Source: Cloeon dipterum (Eukaryota; Arthropoda; Insecta; Ephemeroptera; Baetidae). Taken from it: a DNA stretch of 64,000 nt. Location of the stretch: assembly GCF_949628265.1 (NCBI RefSeq), contig NC_088787.1, positions 26,898,501-26,962,500 of the forward strand. Direction: 5' to 3'. Below the pieces are notes generated by a model. That model did no database searches, had not been told where the DNA came from, and was given only the letters and a program-made list of their open reading frames with translations. The stretch's first letter is position 1, and the number at the start of each line of letters is the position of its first letter. Made by a program: the position numbers and the translations under genes. Shown here one piece after another: positions 24,501 to 37,764 of the stretch.

Positions 24501-27500
24501 GGATGAAAAATATCGTTTTTAACCTTTTTGCGCCTAAACTAAAAATGTAAGAGAATTTACAAATTTTTCACCCTGTTAATTCCACCCGTATACATAATTA
24601 TTTAATTTTTTCTGACGGGACTTGACGCTTGAATAAACAATTATTTATAGTATTAGGTAGGATTTGCTCTTCTCAGTCAGTGTCACGCTCTCCCACATAT
24701 CACAATGAAGCTTTAAGATCGAACGCAGGGGGAGTTTAAATCCCTGGCAACAGCATCAATCAAAAGATCCGTTTTCCCTTTTGATAGAAACAGTAATCTC
24801 GGCCCCTCAGCAGCGGCTTTCCAGACCATTGACGGGCGCCAAAAAAGCTAAAGGCATTCTGGCAGCTCAGGCTACTGGCTCGCCGTGTTTTGGGAGAAGC
24901 GAGAGAGTGCCAGCCAGCCCGCTCTGCTCGCCGAGCAATAAAAAAGAGTGGAAAATAAAGAGCAGCGTGCATACCTGTTACATGATGGCATTCTCCATTC
25001 CGGCACTCGCAGGTGTTCTCACAGTCTTCTCCAAACTTGCCGTCGGGACAGGGATGCACACAGAGCGGTCCTGAGAAACCTGGCGCGCAGCTCACCTCGC
25101 CCGTCTCGGGGTCGCAGCTGCCAACGATTCCTATCGACAAGTCGTGCATTAAAAAATCAAATTGGCACTTACTTGATTTCAGCGTCACTAAACTTACTTG
25201 TGATCTCAAAGAAAATAAAAATACATCTATGAATTACTCGAATTGACATTTAAAACTTTAATATGCTCAAGTAATTGCAATTTTATTCAACTAAAAATAA
25301 TTTGCATTGATTTTTTATTTAAACTGTGAAATCAATGGGCTTAATCTGTAACGGTAAAATTAAAAGCAAGCTGAATTTAATTTAATATCCATCTAACCTT
25401 TGTGTTTCGGGCAGCGTTCCTTGCAGCCATAACCATATCTCCCGTTGTCGCACAGTTTGTCGCAGGTTTCGCCCTTTTTACCGGCCGGGCATTTGCATTT
25501 TGCTCTCTTGGTGAAGTAGGATTTCGTGCATGACGCCCCTCGCGCGCAAGGACAGTTTGAATTGCAATTTGAGCTCGTCTTGCCAATTTTGCATACGCTC
25601 TCACATGAAAATCCTGTTAAGGAACAATAATAAAATAAATAATATGATACAGAGTGCACGTGCTGCTAAATAACACGTACGCATAGTTTGGTTAGCAAAG
25701 AAGTGATAGAAATTTTTAAAGTCATAATAGGTTGGGCAAACTCAAGCATGAAAATAGATCATTGATTTTGAAGGACAATTTTTTATAAATCATTGAAAAA
25801 CATTTAAAATAATTGATGTGGAGGATGAATTATTTATAAAGTTATTTCAACATTTGTAGCCATTTAAAATTTTAGATAAAAAAAATTATAAAGGCAAGTT
25901 TAGCTTAAAATGTCCAAAGAAGTGCAGGTAGTTAAAAAGCAGCTTAAAATATCACTAATTTTCGTGAAAGACGGCAGAATGAATTAGGAATGTTCTGATT
26001 TATTTATAAAGTGATTAAATTTGAAATAAGCTATACTAAAATCGAAATTAAGTTTCAGCAAATCTCGTTTTCACTGCTCTCGTAATTGAAAAATTATGTT
26101 TTTTGCATATATAATCCACATCTTCTCTTTCAGTCTTGGGACTGGACTTGAGACTACAAAAAAGCTAAGCATTGTTAAACCCTATACATAAAATTAACAT
26201 AATAATCTGCTATGTATAGAAAGTAAAAAGAGTTCAAGTTATCAAATGACACATCATACCATGGAAGCTAGATTTGCACTTGCAGTGTCCAGTCACGTGG
26301 TCGCAGCTCTCGGTGTTGTCCCAGTCGCATTCGCAACGGTGGCGGCACTGCTGTCCAAACATGCGGGCCGGACACGCGTCCTGGCAGTGGACGCCCGTGA
26401 AGCCGCTGGGGCAGAGGCAGGTGCCGTTCACGGGGTTGCAGACGCCGCCGTTTTGGCAGTCGGGACACTTGAACTCGCAGCCGGTGCCGTAAAAACTGTT
26501 CCCGCACGGATGCTCGCAGCTAACGCCTTCCCAGCCTGCAGATGACGTGCACGAAAAGGGCAAAAAAGAGTTACATGCGAATCGCTTTGAGGAGGCATTT
26601 GGGGCTGTCAGTTGCGTGGAATGTGCCGCGGAAAGACTCTCACGAATTTCGCAGGCGTATCAAAGTGACATTTATCATAAGTGTGAGATATAGAGCTTGG
26701 TCTGCATTCCACGAGAATAATAACTAACTTAAATTTCCATACAAGGCAAGTGAGATAAAAAGTAGGCTACCACAAAAAAATTAATTTTATAAACGAGTCC
26801 AACTTTACAACGAAGTTTCGGATACATATAACCTTTATTGGAAAATGAAATTAAAATTTTGGTTTATTCACGTTAGGCGGATAAAAAACTTGAATCAAGT
26901 CCTTGAGTACAGTTTTTCTCCCTGAACGATTTTCAGGTGTGGTTGCTATTTTGGGCTGATGTGGCGTGCGAAGAGCATAAGCACGTCACGGAAAACGAAT
27001 CGCGAGTATAAAAGCTGCGCTGTGCAGAGCGGTGCTTGACCCCAACGCGAGTGTCAAGGTCGCCGAGCTTTTGAATTCGCAGTGCATGAAACAGGCGGAG
27101 TCCGCAAATTGGACGTTTATGCAGACGCCGTACCTTGAGTGGCTTATTACAGGCAAACACTCTAATTGCTAATTACTTCTGCTGAACTGTGTAATTACCT
27201 ATGTAGTTCACACCATGCAGCAATATTTTCCTACAAGGAAATTCAGGTCATAAATTTTACGATGCTCAATATTTCTCAATATTGAGAAATTGAATGGAAG
27301 CATTTACTTTGCTTTGTTCCCATTGTTCATCAACTTTAACATTAATTTTTGTTTGTGTGTGACCCAAAGTATTTTATAATGGTCCTTATCAATTACACTT
27401 CATGGATAATAAAACTGAAGACTTAAAACTGGTAAGGTGCACCTTTTTCTCCATTTTGAAATTAAAACGAACTACTGGGAGAGATTGTTGAGTAAAAACT

Positions 27501-28766
27501 ACCTGTTGTGGAGTAAAGTATTGGATATTACACAGACCACTGAATGCCAACAAGCGTTTTCAAACTTTAAAGTGACGACAAAAGTTCATTGCTGTCAGTG
27601 GCTCCTGACGATATTGATCAAACTTTCAATTGCTTAAATTTTTTAACAGTTCATTTATGCTGCAATAAAATAAAAAATTTTCTAAGCAACGAGGATCAAG
27701 TGTGTTTTTAAAATCGAAGATATATGAACCCACAAAAAGGCTTATATTAGGAAGTTTTCCATGAATATTATGAAACTTTTGGGCTTTAGATTGTTGCAAT
27801 CAACAATATATATCGCATTTTGACTTAAGTGTTGAAAATTTTAAGACAAAAATGCTTTTATTTTGGGCTATTCACAAATCAGTCAGCTAAGATTCCTAGG
27901 TACATTCACGACCAGATTTTAAATTTTACTGACTTCTCCGCGAATTAAAGGGTATTCGTGTCAATACAACAGATACAAACGAAAACGCACGAGGAAGATG
28001 ATTATTTTCATTTACCTTCCTGATTCCTTTGATATCCAATAAGACCTTATAAAAGCTCCCTGATTTGCTCGAATTTTGCCATTATTTTTGTTCATTTTAA
28101 GATTGATTGTTGCTGTCCATTATTGTCAGGACGCCACTCTACATTTAAAAAATATTGCTGCACGCTTTCAACAATTAAATGAGTTGCTAAATGTCAAAGT
28201 GGAGGCAATCGTGTGCTTCAAAGAGATATTCTTCTCTATGCCCGTTTATAACAAAAATAGCATGTTGATCATCATATATTTATCAATTTAGCAAGTCAGG
28301 AGCAGAGAGAATAAAACTCATCGCTCCATTTGAAAGTGTGGGAGTTCCGGAAATCCGTTTTCAAGAAATCTTTATCGCGTCTAGAATAGTTTGCAGCCAA
28401 ATATCTAAATTTAAATCAGACCTTCTCAAGCCCCTCTCAAAAGAAATAAAAAAGCACAACTGCGTTTTTTAATAATTCATTTATTATTACTCTTTTAATA
28501 TGCTCATTCCGTCGAAATCTGGCGGAATCTGGCGAAATCAGCATTAATTTTAAACCAAATTTACCTGCGAGACAGGAGCATTGTCCGGTCACGGGATCGC
28601 ACTTGCCGTGGACACAGTTGCACTCAGCGGCACAGTCCTGTCCAAAGAAGCCCTGGTCGCACTCAGTGGCGCAGTTATCGCCGGTGCGTCCCGCCGGACA
28701 CGGCTCGGCGGCCAAGGCGGACACCAACACCAGCAGCAACAACAGTGAGACCGTCACGGTGCCCAT
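21545..28766 (-). CDS. EGF-array transmembrane receptor A (MEGF/SREC/Draper-like), 584 aa
   Basis: Six exons in transcript order: 28565-28766, 26260-26535, 25398-25613, 24975-25130, 22858-23538 and 21545-21768. Every intron is phase 1, typical of shuffled EGF modules. Exon 1 begins MGTVTVSLLLLLVLVSALAA (signal peptide) and enters EGF sequence at once (EPCPAGRTGDNC), with no EMI domain. The extracellular part is a run of eight-Cys units of the CxxGxxGxxC...CxCxNGxxCDPxxGxCxCxxGW type. The last exon carries one membrane helix (VIAFVVFAVIVAAIAIGAFLF), RRRK, and a tail of about 25 residues without NPxY or YxxL motifs. Relatives are engulfment or scavenger receptors; that role here is inferred. 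The 681-bp EGF exon is very GC-rich compared with its introns. Introns 23539-24974 and 26536-28564 hold no further EGF exon that I can support. Confidence 0.88.
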
Positions 28767-31700
28767 CTCGAAAGGTACTCTTCGACCGAGAGCGTTTCTG
28801 GCTGCTGAGTGCGTGCGTGCCGCTCTCGAGGCAGACCCTCCTTCCACCAGCGGACCCCTCCGCCGCCTCCTGGCGCCCGGCACGCGGATAATAGCATTCG
28901 TTAATTGCCAAACAGGCCTTCCATGGTAATGACACATCGCTTTGGAAGGACGCTCGGATGCTGGGTGCGCGGCCGCTGAGGGACGCGGGAAAATTTCTCG
29001 CAGATGATGCGCTTATCTCCGCACTTTTTTGCAATCACACGGATTATAAGCTTTGTGTGTTGCCTGGAGTTGGTTTGAAGATGAGACTTCTCAATTAGTC
29101 AAGAACACCAGAGTGTACCTTTTAATTTTTACAGGTATTTAATTAATCGCCATATTAATCGCCTTGCTAAAAAGAGACATTACACATTATGATTTAAATA
29201 TGTTCGTAAGAATGTATCCATATTATGTGTTTAAACAATTTTTGGTGTTTTATTTATTTTATTTAAAGTTGTTCGTCATCACTGATGCACAAAAATAACA
29301 ATGTGTGATTCTCCAGAAGAAGCAGTAGCCTTCCACGAAGTGATTCACGCTCGAGCAAACGCTGATAAATCGCTTGCTCACCCTCATAATTACGCCACAC
29401 GTGATACAGCGGCGAGAGCGCAATTTATCAATTAACGCAAACACATAAGGCTCTTCTCTCCAGCATCCCTCAGCAAACACATATGCGGCTGGTGTTCTTT
29501 CCACAAAAACTTTATTGTGTGAATCATTCGACTGTTGTCGCGAGCATTCAAAGCAAATAATAAACTACCAGCATATCGCGAGAAACAAAAACGATGATAG
29601 CCATACTGCATGCTCAAAAATAAGTATATTTTAATAAATTGATCATGTGTTGAAATCAAATTTAAGGTTTAGACGTCTTTGTTTATCATTGTTTCAATTG
29701 AACGCCATTCAGATATTTTGAATTGAATAAATAGTTAATTATATATAAAAACGTTTTTTAAAGGAGTGAGACAATAACACAAACAAGACAATGAGATTGT
29801 TACTGCAGTTGATTTTTCGTTAAGGATCGCATCAAAGTAAAGGAATTAGTCTCGGTATTTACCTACAATTGCGATTGGCAGATTCAGGAATGGAAGGCTC
29901 GTTAAAAGCTTTTCTGAGCACTTCTTTGTTTGCCTGACTGAAGTCGCTCTGCATTGCCACTTGCTTGTTTCCAGAATCTTAGTTGACTGAACTCTCAAAT
30001 AATGTGCAACAATTGTAAGAAAAGGGCCTTTTATTTTCGTTATTTTTTTTATTAGCAGAACAATTGTTCCTTGTCTACAGATAACTTTGTCACAAATACA
30101 TATTGTGATAAAAACCAATGAAAATTTCATAAGAAAAATATCTCAGTAAATAACTATATTACAATATTATTCCGGGAAACATAATTAACATCAGTCAATT
30201 TATAAAAAATAATTGTCAAAGAAGTTAAATACAGCTTCCTTAAAACTTATAACTTTCATTAAATGTAAATTTAGCATCTCTGTCCAACATTGATTTCTAG
30301 CAACAACAAGATTATTTTACACTGTTTTTGAAAAAATCGGGCTACCCGTGCAGCTGCGGGCTCTCTTACACTTGGTGAGTTTGAGCTTGCATGTCCCGCA
30401 TTTATAGATAATAAATATGCTACCAGACGATTGTGTTGAATCAATTATGCTCTCGGTTGCTCGTTGACAAAGCATTATCGTGTCCAGTTCTATTTGCATG
30501 ACGCGTCTTTTGCGAAATAGCGCCAATGCAGCATACCTATGCAATGAGAGAATAATTATAATTCCCTACTTAATCCTTATCCGTTCTGCTTTTCTCTGTA
30601 TATATTAGCGATTACTAAACTCAACCACTTTTTCAAGAACAAACCGATCAATGCTCAGTGTAGTTCTTCGCACCATGAAAGTATAATCAGCTTAATAGGA
30701 AACCCTATACACTCTTGAATATATAAGTTTTGATTCAAACGTTTTTATAAAAATATGGTAACAGGACACATCATGACAAGGTTTAATTCATGGTCAGCAG
30801 ATTAACAAAAAATTGTTAGCAGAGTTAAAATAGACTCATTTTCGTTTATTTTTCCTTGAAATGAACATTAGTTAAAGGTAGAAAATAGTGAAAACTATTT
30901 ACCAACTAAATTTTCTCACGCGTAAAAGCTCATTAAATTTACTTTCGAAAAGAGATTGTTCTAAAAATTTGCACGTTTTAAAATGTTAATGTTTGCACTG
31001 AAATCCTTCACTGATAATCCAGGTAAAACCATAATAAAATTAAAAATGTAGTTGTTTGTTGCGATCCCCCGTAGAGAAGTAACCAGGAATCACATACATG
31101 CACCATAGGAAGTCGTGATGTTTGTGCGACGAGACACGAAAACTTACTCGCTTTGGCTATAAAAGGCAGAAGAGTTTAGGACTTGTCTGACCCTACGAAT
31201 ATGATGCGGCGCGGCGCAATTAAATGGTCAGCTCCTCGAGTTGTAGGCCTTCAACACAATTTTGCAGAATGTGGTCGCATTAGCATCACATTCGCGACTG
31301 GCTTACCACGCTGGCAGTTAGGTTTGCATTCAAACACTCGCACACAAAGCGAGCACCTAGTGACACTTGACAATTGACGAATGAAAGCGAAACATAATAC
31401 CTTTGCGATGACAATTATTGACAGTTTTGTTTTTTCAAACTTCATTGAACTGCAAATCAAAGGATTAAATTCCATAATATTATGGAAATGTGCATCATTA
31501 CGCAATGATGATGCAAATTTACCGTGCCTTTTTTAGAATTATCGTCTCGAACGTATTTATGACGTGCTACCGGGAATTATATCAGGAAAATCGTTGAAAC
31601 CGCACTTTACGTGAATGAGTAACTTCATTTCTGCTTCCATTCATTATATCCGTACTGTACGAGTTGATCGTGTTTATTTTGGATAATTTAAGTTGGTTAA

Positions 31701-32011
31701 TCAGCGCTACTTTGAAGTTTTAAATTTGTATTAAATTGGATTTTTCGAAAATATGCACAAAAATGAATTACACATTAAAACACCACAAAAACTACTTCAG
31801 AAAAATTTATTATGATATAAAATACTATAATCACAGGAAATATTTAAGTTCGTTTCAATTAGAGTTATTTCAAGCTGAAGGGAACTCGCCAACATTGACA
31901 GAAAACAATACTCTGTGATAAAGGAATTTATTTATGTTTTTAGTTCAACGTCGTACTATTTTGAAAATGCTTTCAATCAACTTTTCTTTATTGTATTAAA
32001 AATATATTTAG
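28767..32011. other. Intergenic region between receptor genes A and B
   Basis: About 3.2 kb. The GC-rich 28770-29030 is probably the promoter and 5' UTR of gene A. A TATAAAAGG at about 31158 (plus) is a plausible core promoter, but no supported exon follows. TTTATT at 31987-31992 is a good minus-strand poly(A) signal for gene B, 20 bp past its stop. The rest is AT-rich with nothing recognisable. Confidence 0.45.
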
Positions 32012-34241
32012 CTATTCATCCGCATCGCTATTTGAGTCTTCCAAAAAACAATTGGTTTCATTTGGAGACGACAGTTTATAAGCGAAACTAACAACGGATT
32101 CCGTTGTTGATGACTCATGACCATATTTCGTTTTATAGTATTTGTAACCAAAAATTGCAACTACTATCACTGAGAGTAAACATAGACAAACAACAGTAGC
32201 CACGATAGCCAATATCAGATGAGATGAAGATCCTGAATCGTCCACGTTAAAAGTAACAGTTCCTAGGAAACAAGCATTCCATGAAATACAAACGCAGTTA
32301 GAAAAATCCTCTAATTACCATTGCAGTCATCATTTTCCTTCAGACACGGCTGCTTGCAATCGTCGCCACTCCATCCTTCTTTGCAGAGGCAGTTGCCATC
32401 AACGTTTGAGCAAAATCCCTCGTTGGAGCAATCCAACTGGCATTTGTTAGCACAGTCCACACCCCAGGTGCCATCCGAGCAGGGCTCACTGCAGAATTCT
32501 CCGATGTACCCGGTCGTGCAGTTGCAGGTGCCGTTCACCGGGTCGCAAGTGGCCCCGTTCTCGCACAGACACACCAGTCCGCAGCCCTCGCCGTACAAGC
32601 CCTCGGGGCAGCCCTCCAAGCAGTCGTCGCCCGTCCAACCGGCCGGACAGGAGCACTCGCCGGTGCGGGCGTCGCACTCGCCGCCGTTTTTGCAATCGCA
32701 CTCCTCGCTGCAGTTGGCGCCGAAGCGGCCCTGCGGACACGGCAGCTCGCACTTGGCGCCGACGAACCCGTCCGCGCACACGCACTCGCCGTCCTTTGGG
32801 TCGCACCCGCCGCCGTTCAGACAGCCGCACTCGTGCGCGCAGTCCTGGCCCCAGCGTCCCTGGACGCAGGGCTCCTCGCAGGTGGGCCCGAAAAATCCCG
32901 GCGAACACTTACAGTCGCCACTGGCTGGGTCGCATTTTCCGTTCACGCATAAACACTTCTTCAAGCAGTTTTGGCCAAAGGTTCCGTTCGCACATGGCTC
33001 CGAGCACGAACCTCCTGTCCATCCTGGAAGGCACTGGCAATCACCTGAGAGTATTTTTAAGTTCAAAATAAATCAAACAATCTGTTTGAGTGGCATAATT
33101 TAATTGCATTATAATTTCAAAAATATTTAATGGAGGAAAAACTTAATTTAACCTGTTATAAAATTGCACTCTCCATTTTCACACTCTTTGCACACTCTGC
33201 AGTTTACTCCATATTTCCCAGGTGGGCATTGGACTGTGCAAAAAATCCCCTCGTATCCAGGTTTGCAGAATGATCTCCCGGTAATAGGACCACACTCTCT
33301 ATCGGAACCTATAAATCATAATATATATTTTATCATTTGTTACTTATGAAATGTGATCTCACAAACCAACACTCAATACACACTGTTGCTTGCAATTGTA
33401 ACCAAACGAGCCAGGGGCGCATGGTGTTCGGCAGTTACTAAATTTAACCCCTGCTGAGGCGCATTGCTGTTTGCATCTTGCAACTGAAACGATAACACAA
33501 ATTAACTTGAATTAACACACATCTTTTTATTGAAAACAATATATTTATTTCAATATATTTTCAAGAAATGATTTAAGTTTTTCTTACATTCACGACGGTT
33601 ATAAGAATATAATTCGTTGCAATTGCACATTCCGGTTCTTTTGTCACAGCCAATGAATTGCTTCTGACCGAATAAAATGTAGTATGATGTGCAGTGTGCT
33701 CTGCAGGTATTAGTACAATTCAATCCGTAGAAGCCTGCCGGACACGCTTCGTCACACTTTTCCCCTTGGTATCCAAAGCCACAAGCGCACTTCTCAGTTA
33801 AAACGTCGCAAAATCCATATTGACCACAACCACCAGGACAAATCAATTCTGGAACAGCCCTTTCGCAGAAAATTCCTGTCCAACCTGTTGCAAGGAAAAC
33901 GTATTATAAGTCTGGCGACCTTCATAAACACATGCAAAATGTTTGATATTACCAAAATCCTGGTTTCTTTTTGTTTCTAATTTTTATCGATTTTTTATAC
34001 TATTTTGATACATATATATTTGTTTTATTCATTTGAAAATATTGCTTCCTGTTTGATAAAAAATTGGTAGTTTACCTTTTTTGCACGTGCAAGATCCGTC
34101 ACTTTTAGAGCAATTTCCGTTTACGCAAGGACAAAAAACACTAACGTCAACACGGGAAATTTCTACAGTAGACTCGGTGTTACCGAGCACGGAAAATCGT
34201 AGGGTTGACAACAAAAGGAAAGCTTTCAGAAGCCACATCAT
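32012..34241 (-). CDS. EGF-array transmembrane receptor B, 570 aa
   Basis: Six exons in transcript order: 34076-34241, 33588-33884, 33367-33483, 33153-33308, 32319-33044 and 32012-32262, all introns phase 1. It starts MMWLLKAFLLLSTLRFSVLG (signal peptide), then a short Cys module (CPCVNGNCSKSDGSCTC). A distinctive exon 2 follows (GWTGIFCERAVPELICPGGC...), then exons ending in NCKQQC and GRSFCKPGYEG, then a five-to-six-unit EGF array in the 726-bp exon 5. The last exon has a membrane helix (LILAIVATVVCLCLLSVIVV) and a 45-residue acidic tail with tyrosines but no paired YxxL. It is a paralogue of C (same exon plan, exon 4 exactly 156 bp in both) and is head to head with it. Most of exon 5 is nearly identical to C at DNA level. 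Confidence 0.88.
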
Positions 34242-34818
34242 CTCAACTCAACAGCTCATTTGTGATTATAGCACTGCGCCAGAATAAGCATCCCGTTTGC
34301 ATTTGTTGATAAAAAATGTATTGATTCATAACATCCGTCTCCCCATTCTGTAAAATAAAAATGGTTCCGTAAATAAATCTGAAAATTACACAAGTATAGA
34401 ATAAACTGTGTTGATTGCTTAAATGAAAAATGAAAGGACATATAGGAACTCAAATTGAGCAAAAATATTTTTATAGGCAACCCTTTAATGTTATTTTTAA
34501 TTTTATAATTTTGAATTAAAATTAGGATATGCAGAATACTATTTCTCTTGAGAGACTAAGAGGATCCCTACAAGCTCAAAAATTGTTTGAAAGACGAAGA
34601 ATCGCTCATTTTTCATCTCGTATACAGTTACAATATAAATTAACTTCTTTTAAATTGAGACAAAATAAAGCACACAAAGTTAGATGTTTCATAGACGAAT
34701 TTCTGTAGCAGTTTCCAATTATCAAAGCAGAGTTAGCTCTTATCTTCACTGCTTGCTAGGAGAGCAGAAATAATGGGGTGCGTCGAGCAATCATTAAGAG
34801 GAGAGACTTGTCAGCATA
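34242..34818. promoter_or_regulatory. Shared divergent promoter region of receptors B and C
   Basis: A 577-bp gap separates the start codons of two divergently transcribed paralogues, so both promoters must lie here, or in unseen 5' exons overlapping it. The sequence is AT-rich. I see no strong TATA box or palindromic element. Bidirectional control is an inference from geometry only. Confidence 0.5.
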
Positions 34819-37764
34819 ATGTGGCTGCTAAATGTTGCTCTGTTACTGTGGACACTAGGCGCTCATTCGTTTGCTCAAGAAAAGTATGAGGGAAACGTCT
34901 CAAATAATTTCAGGACTGCTTTAGAAGCCATTTGCCCTTGCGAGCACGGATATTGCGACGAAAGAGACGGCTCCTGCACGTGTGAAAAAGGTATAAAATA
35001 ATAGTTTTTCCTCCCTCGCTCTCTCTGATTTAAATATTCCGCTGAAGAGTTGTCCAATTCATTAATTCTTTATGATCCCATTCATCAAACGTAAAAATTA
35101 AAGCAGTTAGCTTTAAAAAAAAATCATCATCATCTGCTTAAAAACCACGGATGTAACCTTAATGTGTAAAATATTTCTAATGTGCAATTATTTCCTAAGG
35201 ATGGTCTGGATTGCACTGCGAGAGATTTGCTCGAGAAGAGCTTTGTCATGGCGGATGCGGCCCGAACGGCTTCTGCAACATATTATCAGGAAGCTGTGGC
35301 TGTGGAACCGGCTATTATGGGGAAAAGTGCGACATTGAGTGTCCTAGAGGAAGATACGGCATCAATTGTGCTTATGAGTGCAATGATCATTGCACATTTA
35401 ATTTTCATCCTAACAGCCAATACAACAACTTAAATTTTGATGAAACCAGTTTTGGATCTTGTAGCACACATACAGGAAGTTGTATTTGCAGTGGCCTACA
35501 ATACCAGTCTTTGACATTATGTGAGCATCACTTATTTGTGTTTAATAATTTAATTGTTCAATAATGATATTTTAATTGTTCAATGATGATATTTTAATTG
35601 CTAGAAATTTACTCATCAATTCAATTAATGAGTTAGGGCTTTGATTTTTTTATTCAAATTATGCTGAGTTTTTTATATTTGTTATACTTAGAAGATTTTC
35701 AGTCCAATTCATTCCAATTGGAGGCTTAAATTGGGTTTTAGATGCAATTTATTTGTTCACCTTCATAACTTTTCATGATATTTATGTTTTATGAAAAACG
35801 TCATTTTCTTACCAGTTTTGTAGAAGGCTTCATTTTCTTGACTAGAATATTTTACAAGAAGGTATAAATAGGTGTTTTCAAGAGAGATTTGATGTAATCA
35901 GTAACTTTTTTAAGTTTCATTAGAGCACCAAATTATTATTTTGTTGTGTGGTTTGCGTGGTAAAAATGTGTCGAAAAATCCAAGTTTGACGCAACAACTC
36001 GTTGCATTTTTTCAAATACGCGGGGTAGTTATTTATCTTCTCAGCATTCACAAAAATGAGATTTACTCGAGCTTTAATGATGCTTTCTAGAATAATAAAC
36101 TGAATTGGATGATTTCAATGAATCTTCGATTTTCTCTTTGCAGATAGAGCATGTGTTAGAATGTGCGCGTTCGGAAAGACTGGCTTTCGATGTCGGGAAT
36201 TCTGTCCACTTGGCACGTTTGGCTACAATTGTAAACAAAAATGCCTGATAACTGTTGGTAACTATAGTATATCTTGCGGTTAACGTTCGTGGCTAAACTA
36301 TAAAAATTTCAGGTACGAATGGGACGTGTGACCCAACATCAGGAAGATCGATTTGCAAACCTGGATACAGGGGAGTCTTTTGCACTGTGCAGTGTCCAAG
36401 TGGCACATACGGCCCAAATTGCAGGAAAAGGAAGAATTGCAATAATGGCGAGGCAAACTTTATTACAGGTACATAATTGTTTCGAAATATTTATCCGTGG
36501 AAATGCTTAGCATAAATACACAAATGTTATGTCTCGTTCAGAGCTGCCTAAAATTGAATATAATGATTTGTATAATGTTTTGTGAAAGTTTATTTTCTTG
36601 TATGTAACTTTTAAATAAAACATGTTAATTTCAGGTGATTGTCAGTGCCTCCCAGGATGGACAGGAGTTTTGTGCTCGGAGCCGTGTGCGAACGGAACCT
36701 TTGGCCAAAACTGCTTGAAAAAGTGTTTCTGCGTGAACGGAAAATGCGACCCAGCCAGTGGCGACTGCACGTGTTTCCAGGGATTTTCTGGACCAGGCTG
36801 CGAGGAGCCCTGCGCCCAGGGGCGCTGGGGCCAGGACTGCGCGCACGAGTGCGGCTGTCTGAACGGCGGCGGGTGCGACCCAAAGGACGGCGAGTGCGTG
36901 TGCGCGGACGGGTTCGTCGGCGCCAAGTGCGAGCTGCCGTGTCCGCAGGGCCGCTTCGGCGCCAACTGCAGCGAGGAGTGCGATTGCAAAAACGGCGGCG
37001 AGTGCGATGCCCGCACCGGCGAGTGCTCCTGTCCGGCCGGTTGGACGGGCGACGACTGCTTGGAGGGCTGCCCCGAGGGCTTGTACGGCGAGGGCTGCGG
37101 ACTGGTGTGTCTGTGCGAGAACGGGGCCACTTGCGACCCGGTGAACGGCACCTGCAACTGCACGACCGGGTACATCGGAGAATTCTGCAGTGAACCCTGC
37201 TCGGATGGCACCTGGGGTGTGAACTGCGCCAACGAGTGTCAGTCTAACTGCACAAACGGGGGGTTTTGCTCAAACGTCGACGGCAGCTGCCTTTGCCCGG
37301 ATGGATGGATAGGGAGGATATGCGAGAACACTTGTCCCCAGGGGAAATACGGCACCGACTGCAGATTTTTTTGCGAGATCGACTGCCACAGTGGCTTTTG
37401 CAACCACATAAACGGGAGGACGTGTGAATGTGGTAAAAACTATACAGGTGCGTTCACATCTCCACAACCCATAAAACAAATTAAACATATTATTTATTGC
37501 TATATTTCAGGAGACTCTTGCGAAACACCTTTATTGATAAATCAAGTCAACAATCTTCACGTCTTTTTGGTTACGACTGCTGCTACAGTCTTTATCAGCG
37601 CGCTGATATACATCGTAGTGACCTTTTTCAAAAAATATGCACTGCTAAATTTTTCCGTCAAAACTGGAGGATGTGTAGATGAACCTAGTCTTACGTATCA
37701 ATCTCTCAGGGACGATGCAAAGCTTTTAGCACAAGATTCTGAAGATACGAATATATCAACATAA
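34819..37764 (+). CDS. EGF-array transmembrane receptor C, 609 aa
   Basis: Six exons: 34819-34990, 35200-35520, 36144-36257, 36313-36468, 36635-37447 and 37511-37764, all introns phase 1. It starts MWLLNVALLLWTLGAHSFAQ (signal peptide), then CPCEHGYCDERDGSCTC. Exon 2 has GWSGLHCERFAREELCHGGC, exon 3 ends NCKQKC, exon 4 has GRSICKPGYRGVFC, and exon 5 carries the EGF array plus one extra unit compared with B (CENTCPQGKYGTDC). The last exon has a membrane helix (VFLVTTAATVFISALIYIVV) and a 45-residue tail with two YxxL sites, YALL and YQSL, 16 residues apart. An ITAM-like pair is seen in Draper-type engulfment receptors, but here the first Tyr sits very close to the membrane. An AATAAA lies at 37781-37786. 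Exon 5 shares a converted tract with B. Confidence 0.88.

Noticed and set aside
30317-30536. Minus-strand frame with a Cys/Lys-rich end (KCGTCKLKLTKCKRARSC) after a plausible AG acceptor
   Set aside because: Slightly GC-richer than its surroundings and possibly a terminal exon, but no partner exon or known motif was found.
31150-31377. TATAAAAGG followed by a short frame starting MMRRGAIKW
   Set aside because: Promoter-like box only; the frame has no family similarity and no splice partner.
32321-33103. 260-codon plus-strand open frame opposite the EGF exon of gene B
   Set aside because: It is the antisense shadow of a GC-rich Cys/Gly-coding exon; the mirror frame appears opposite gene C (36642-37232) and has no signal, domain or splice support.
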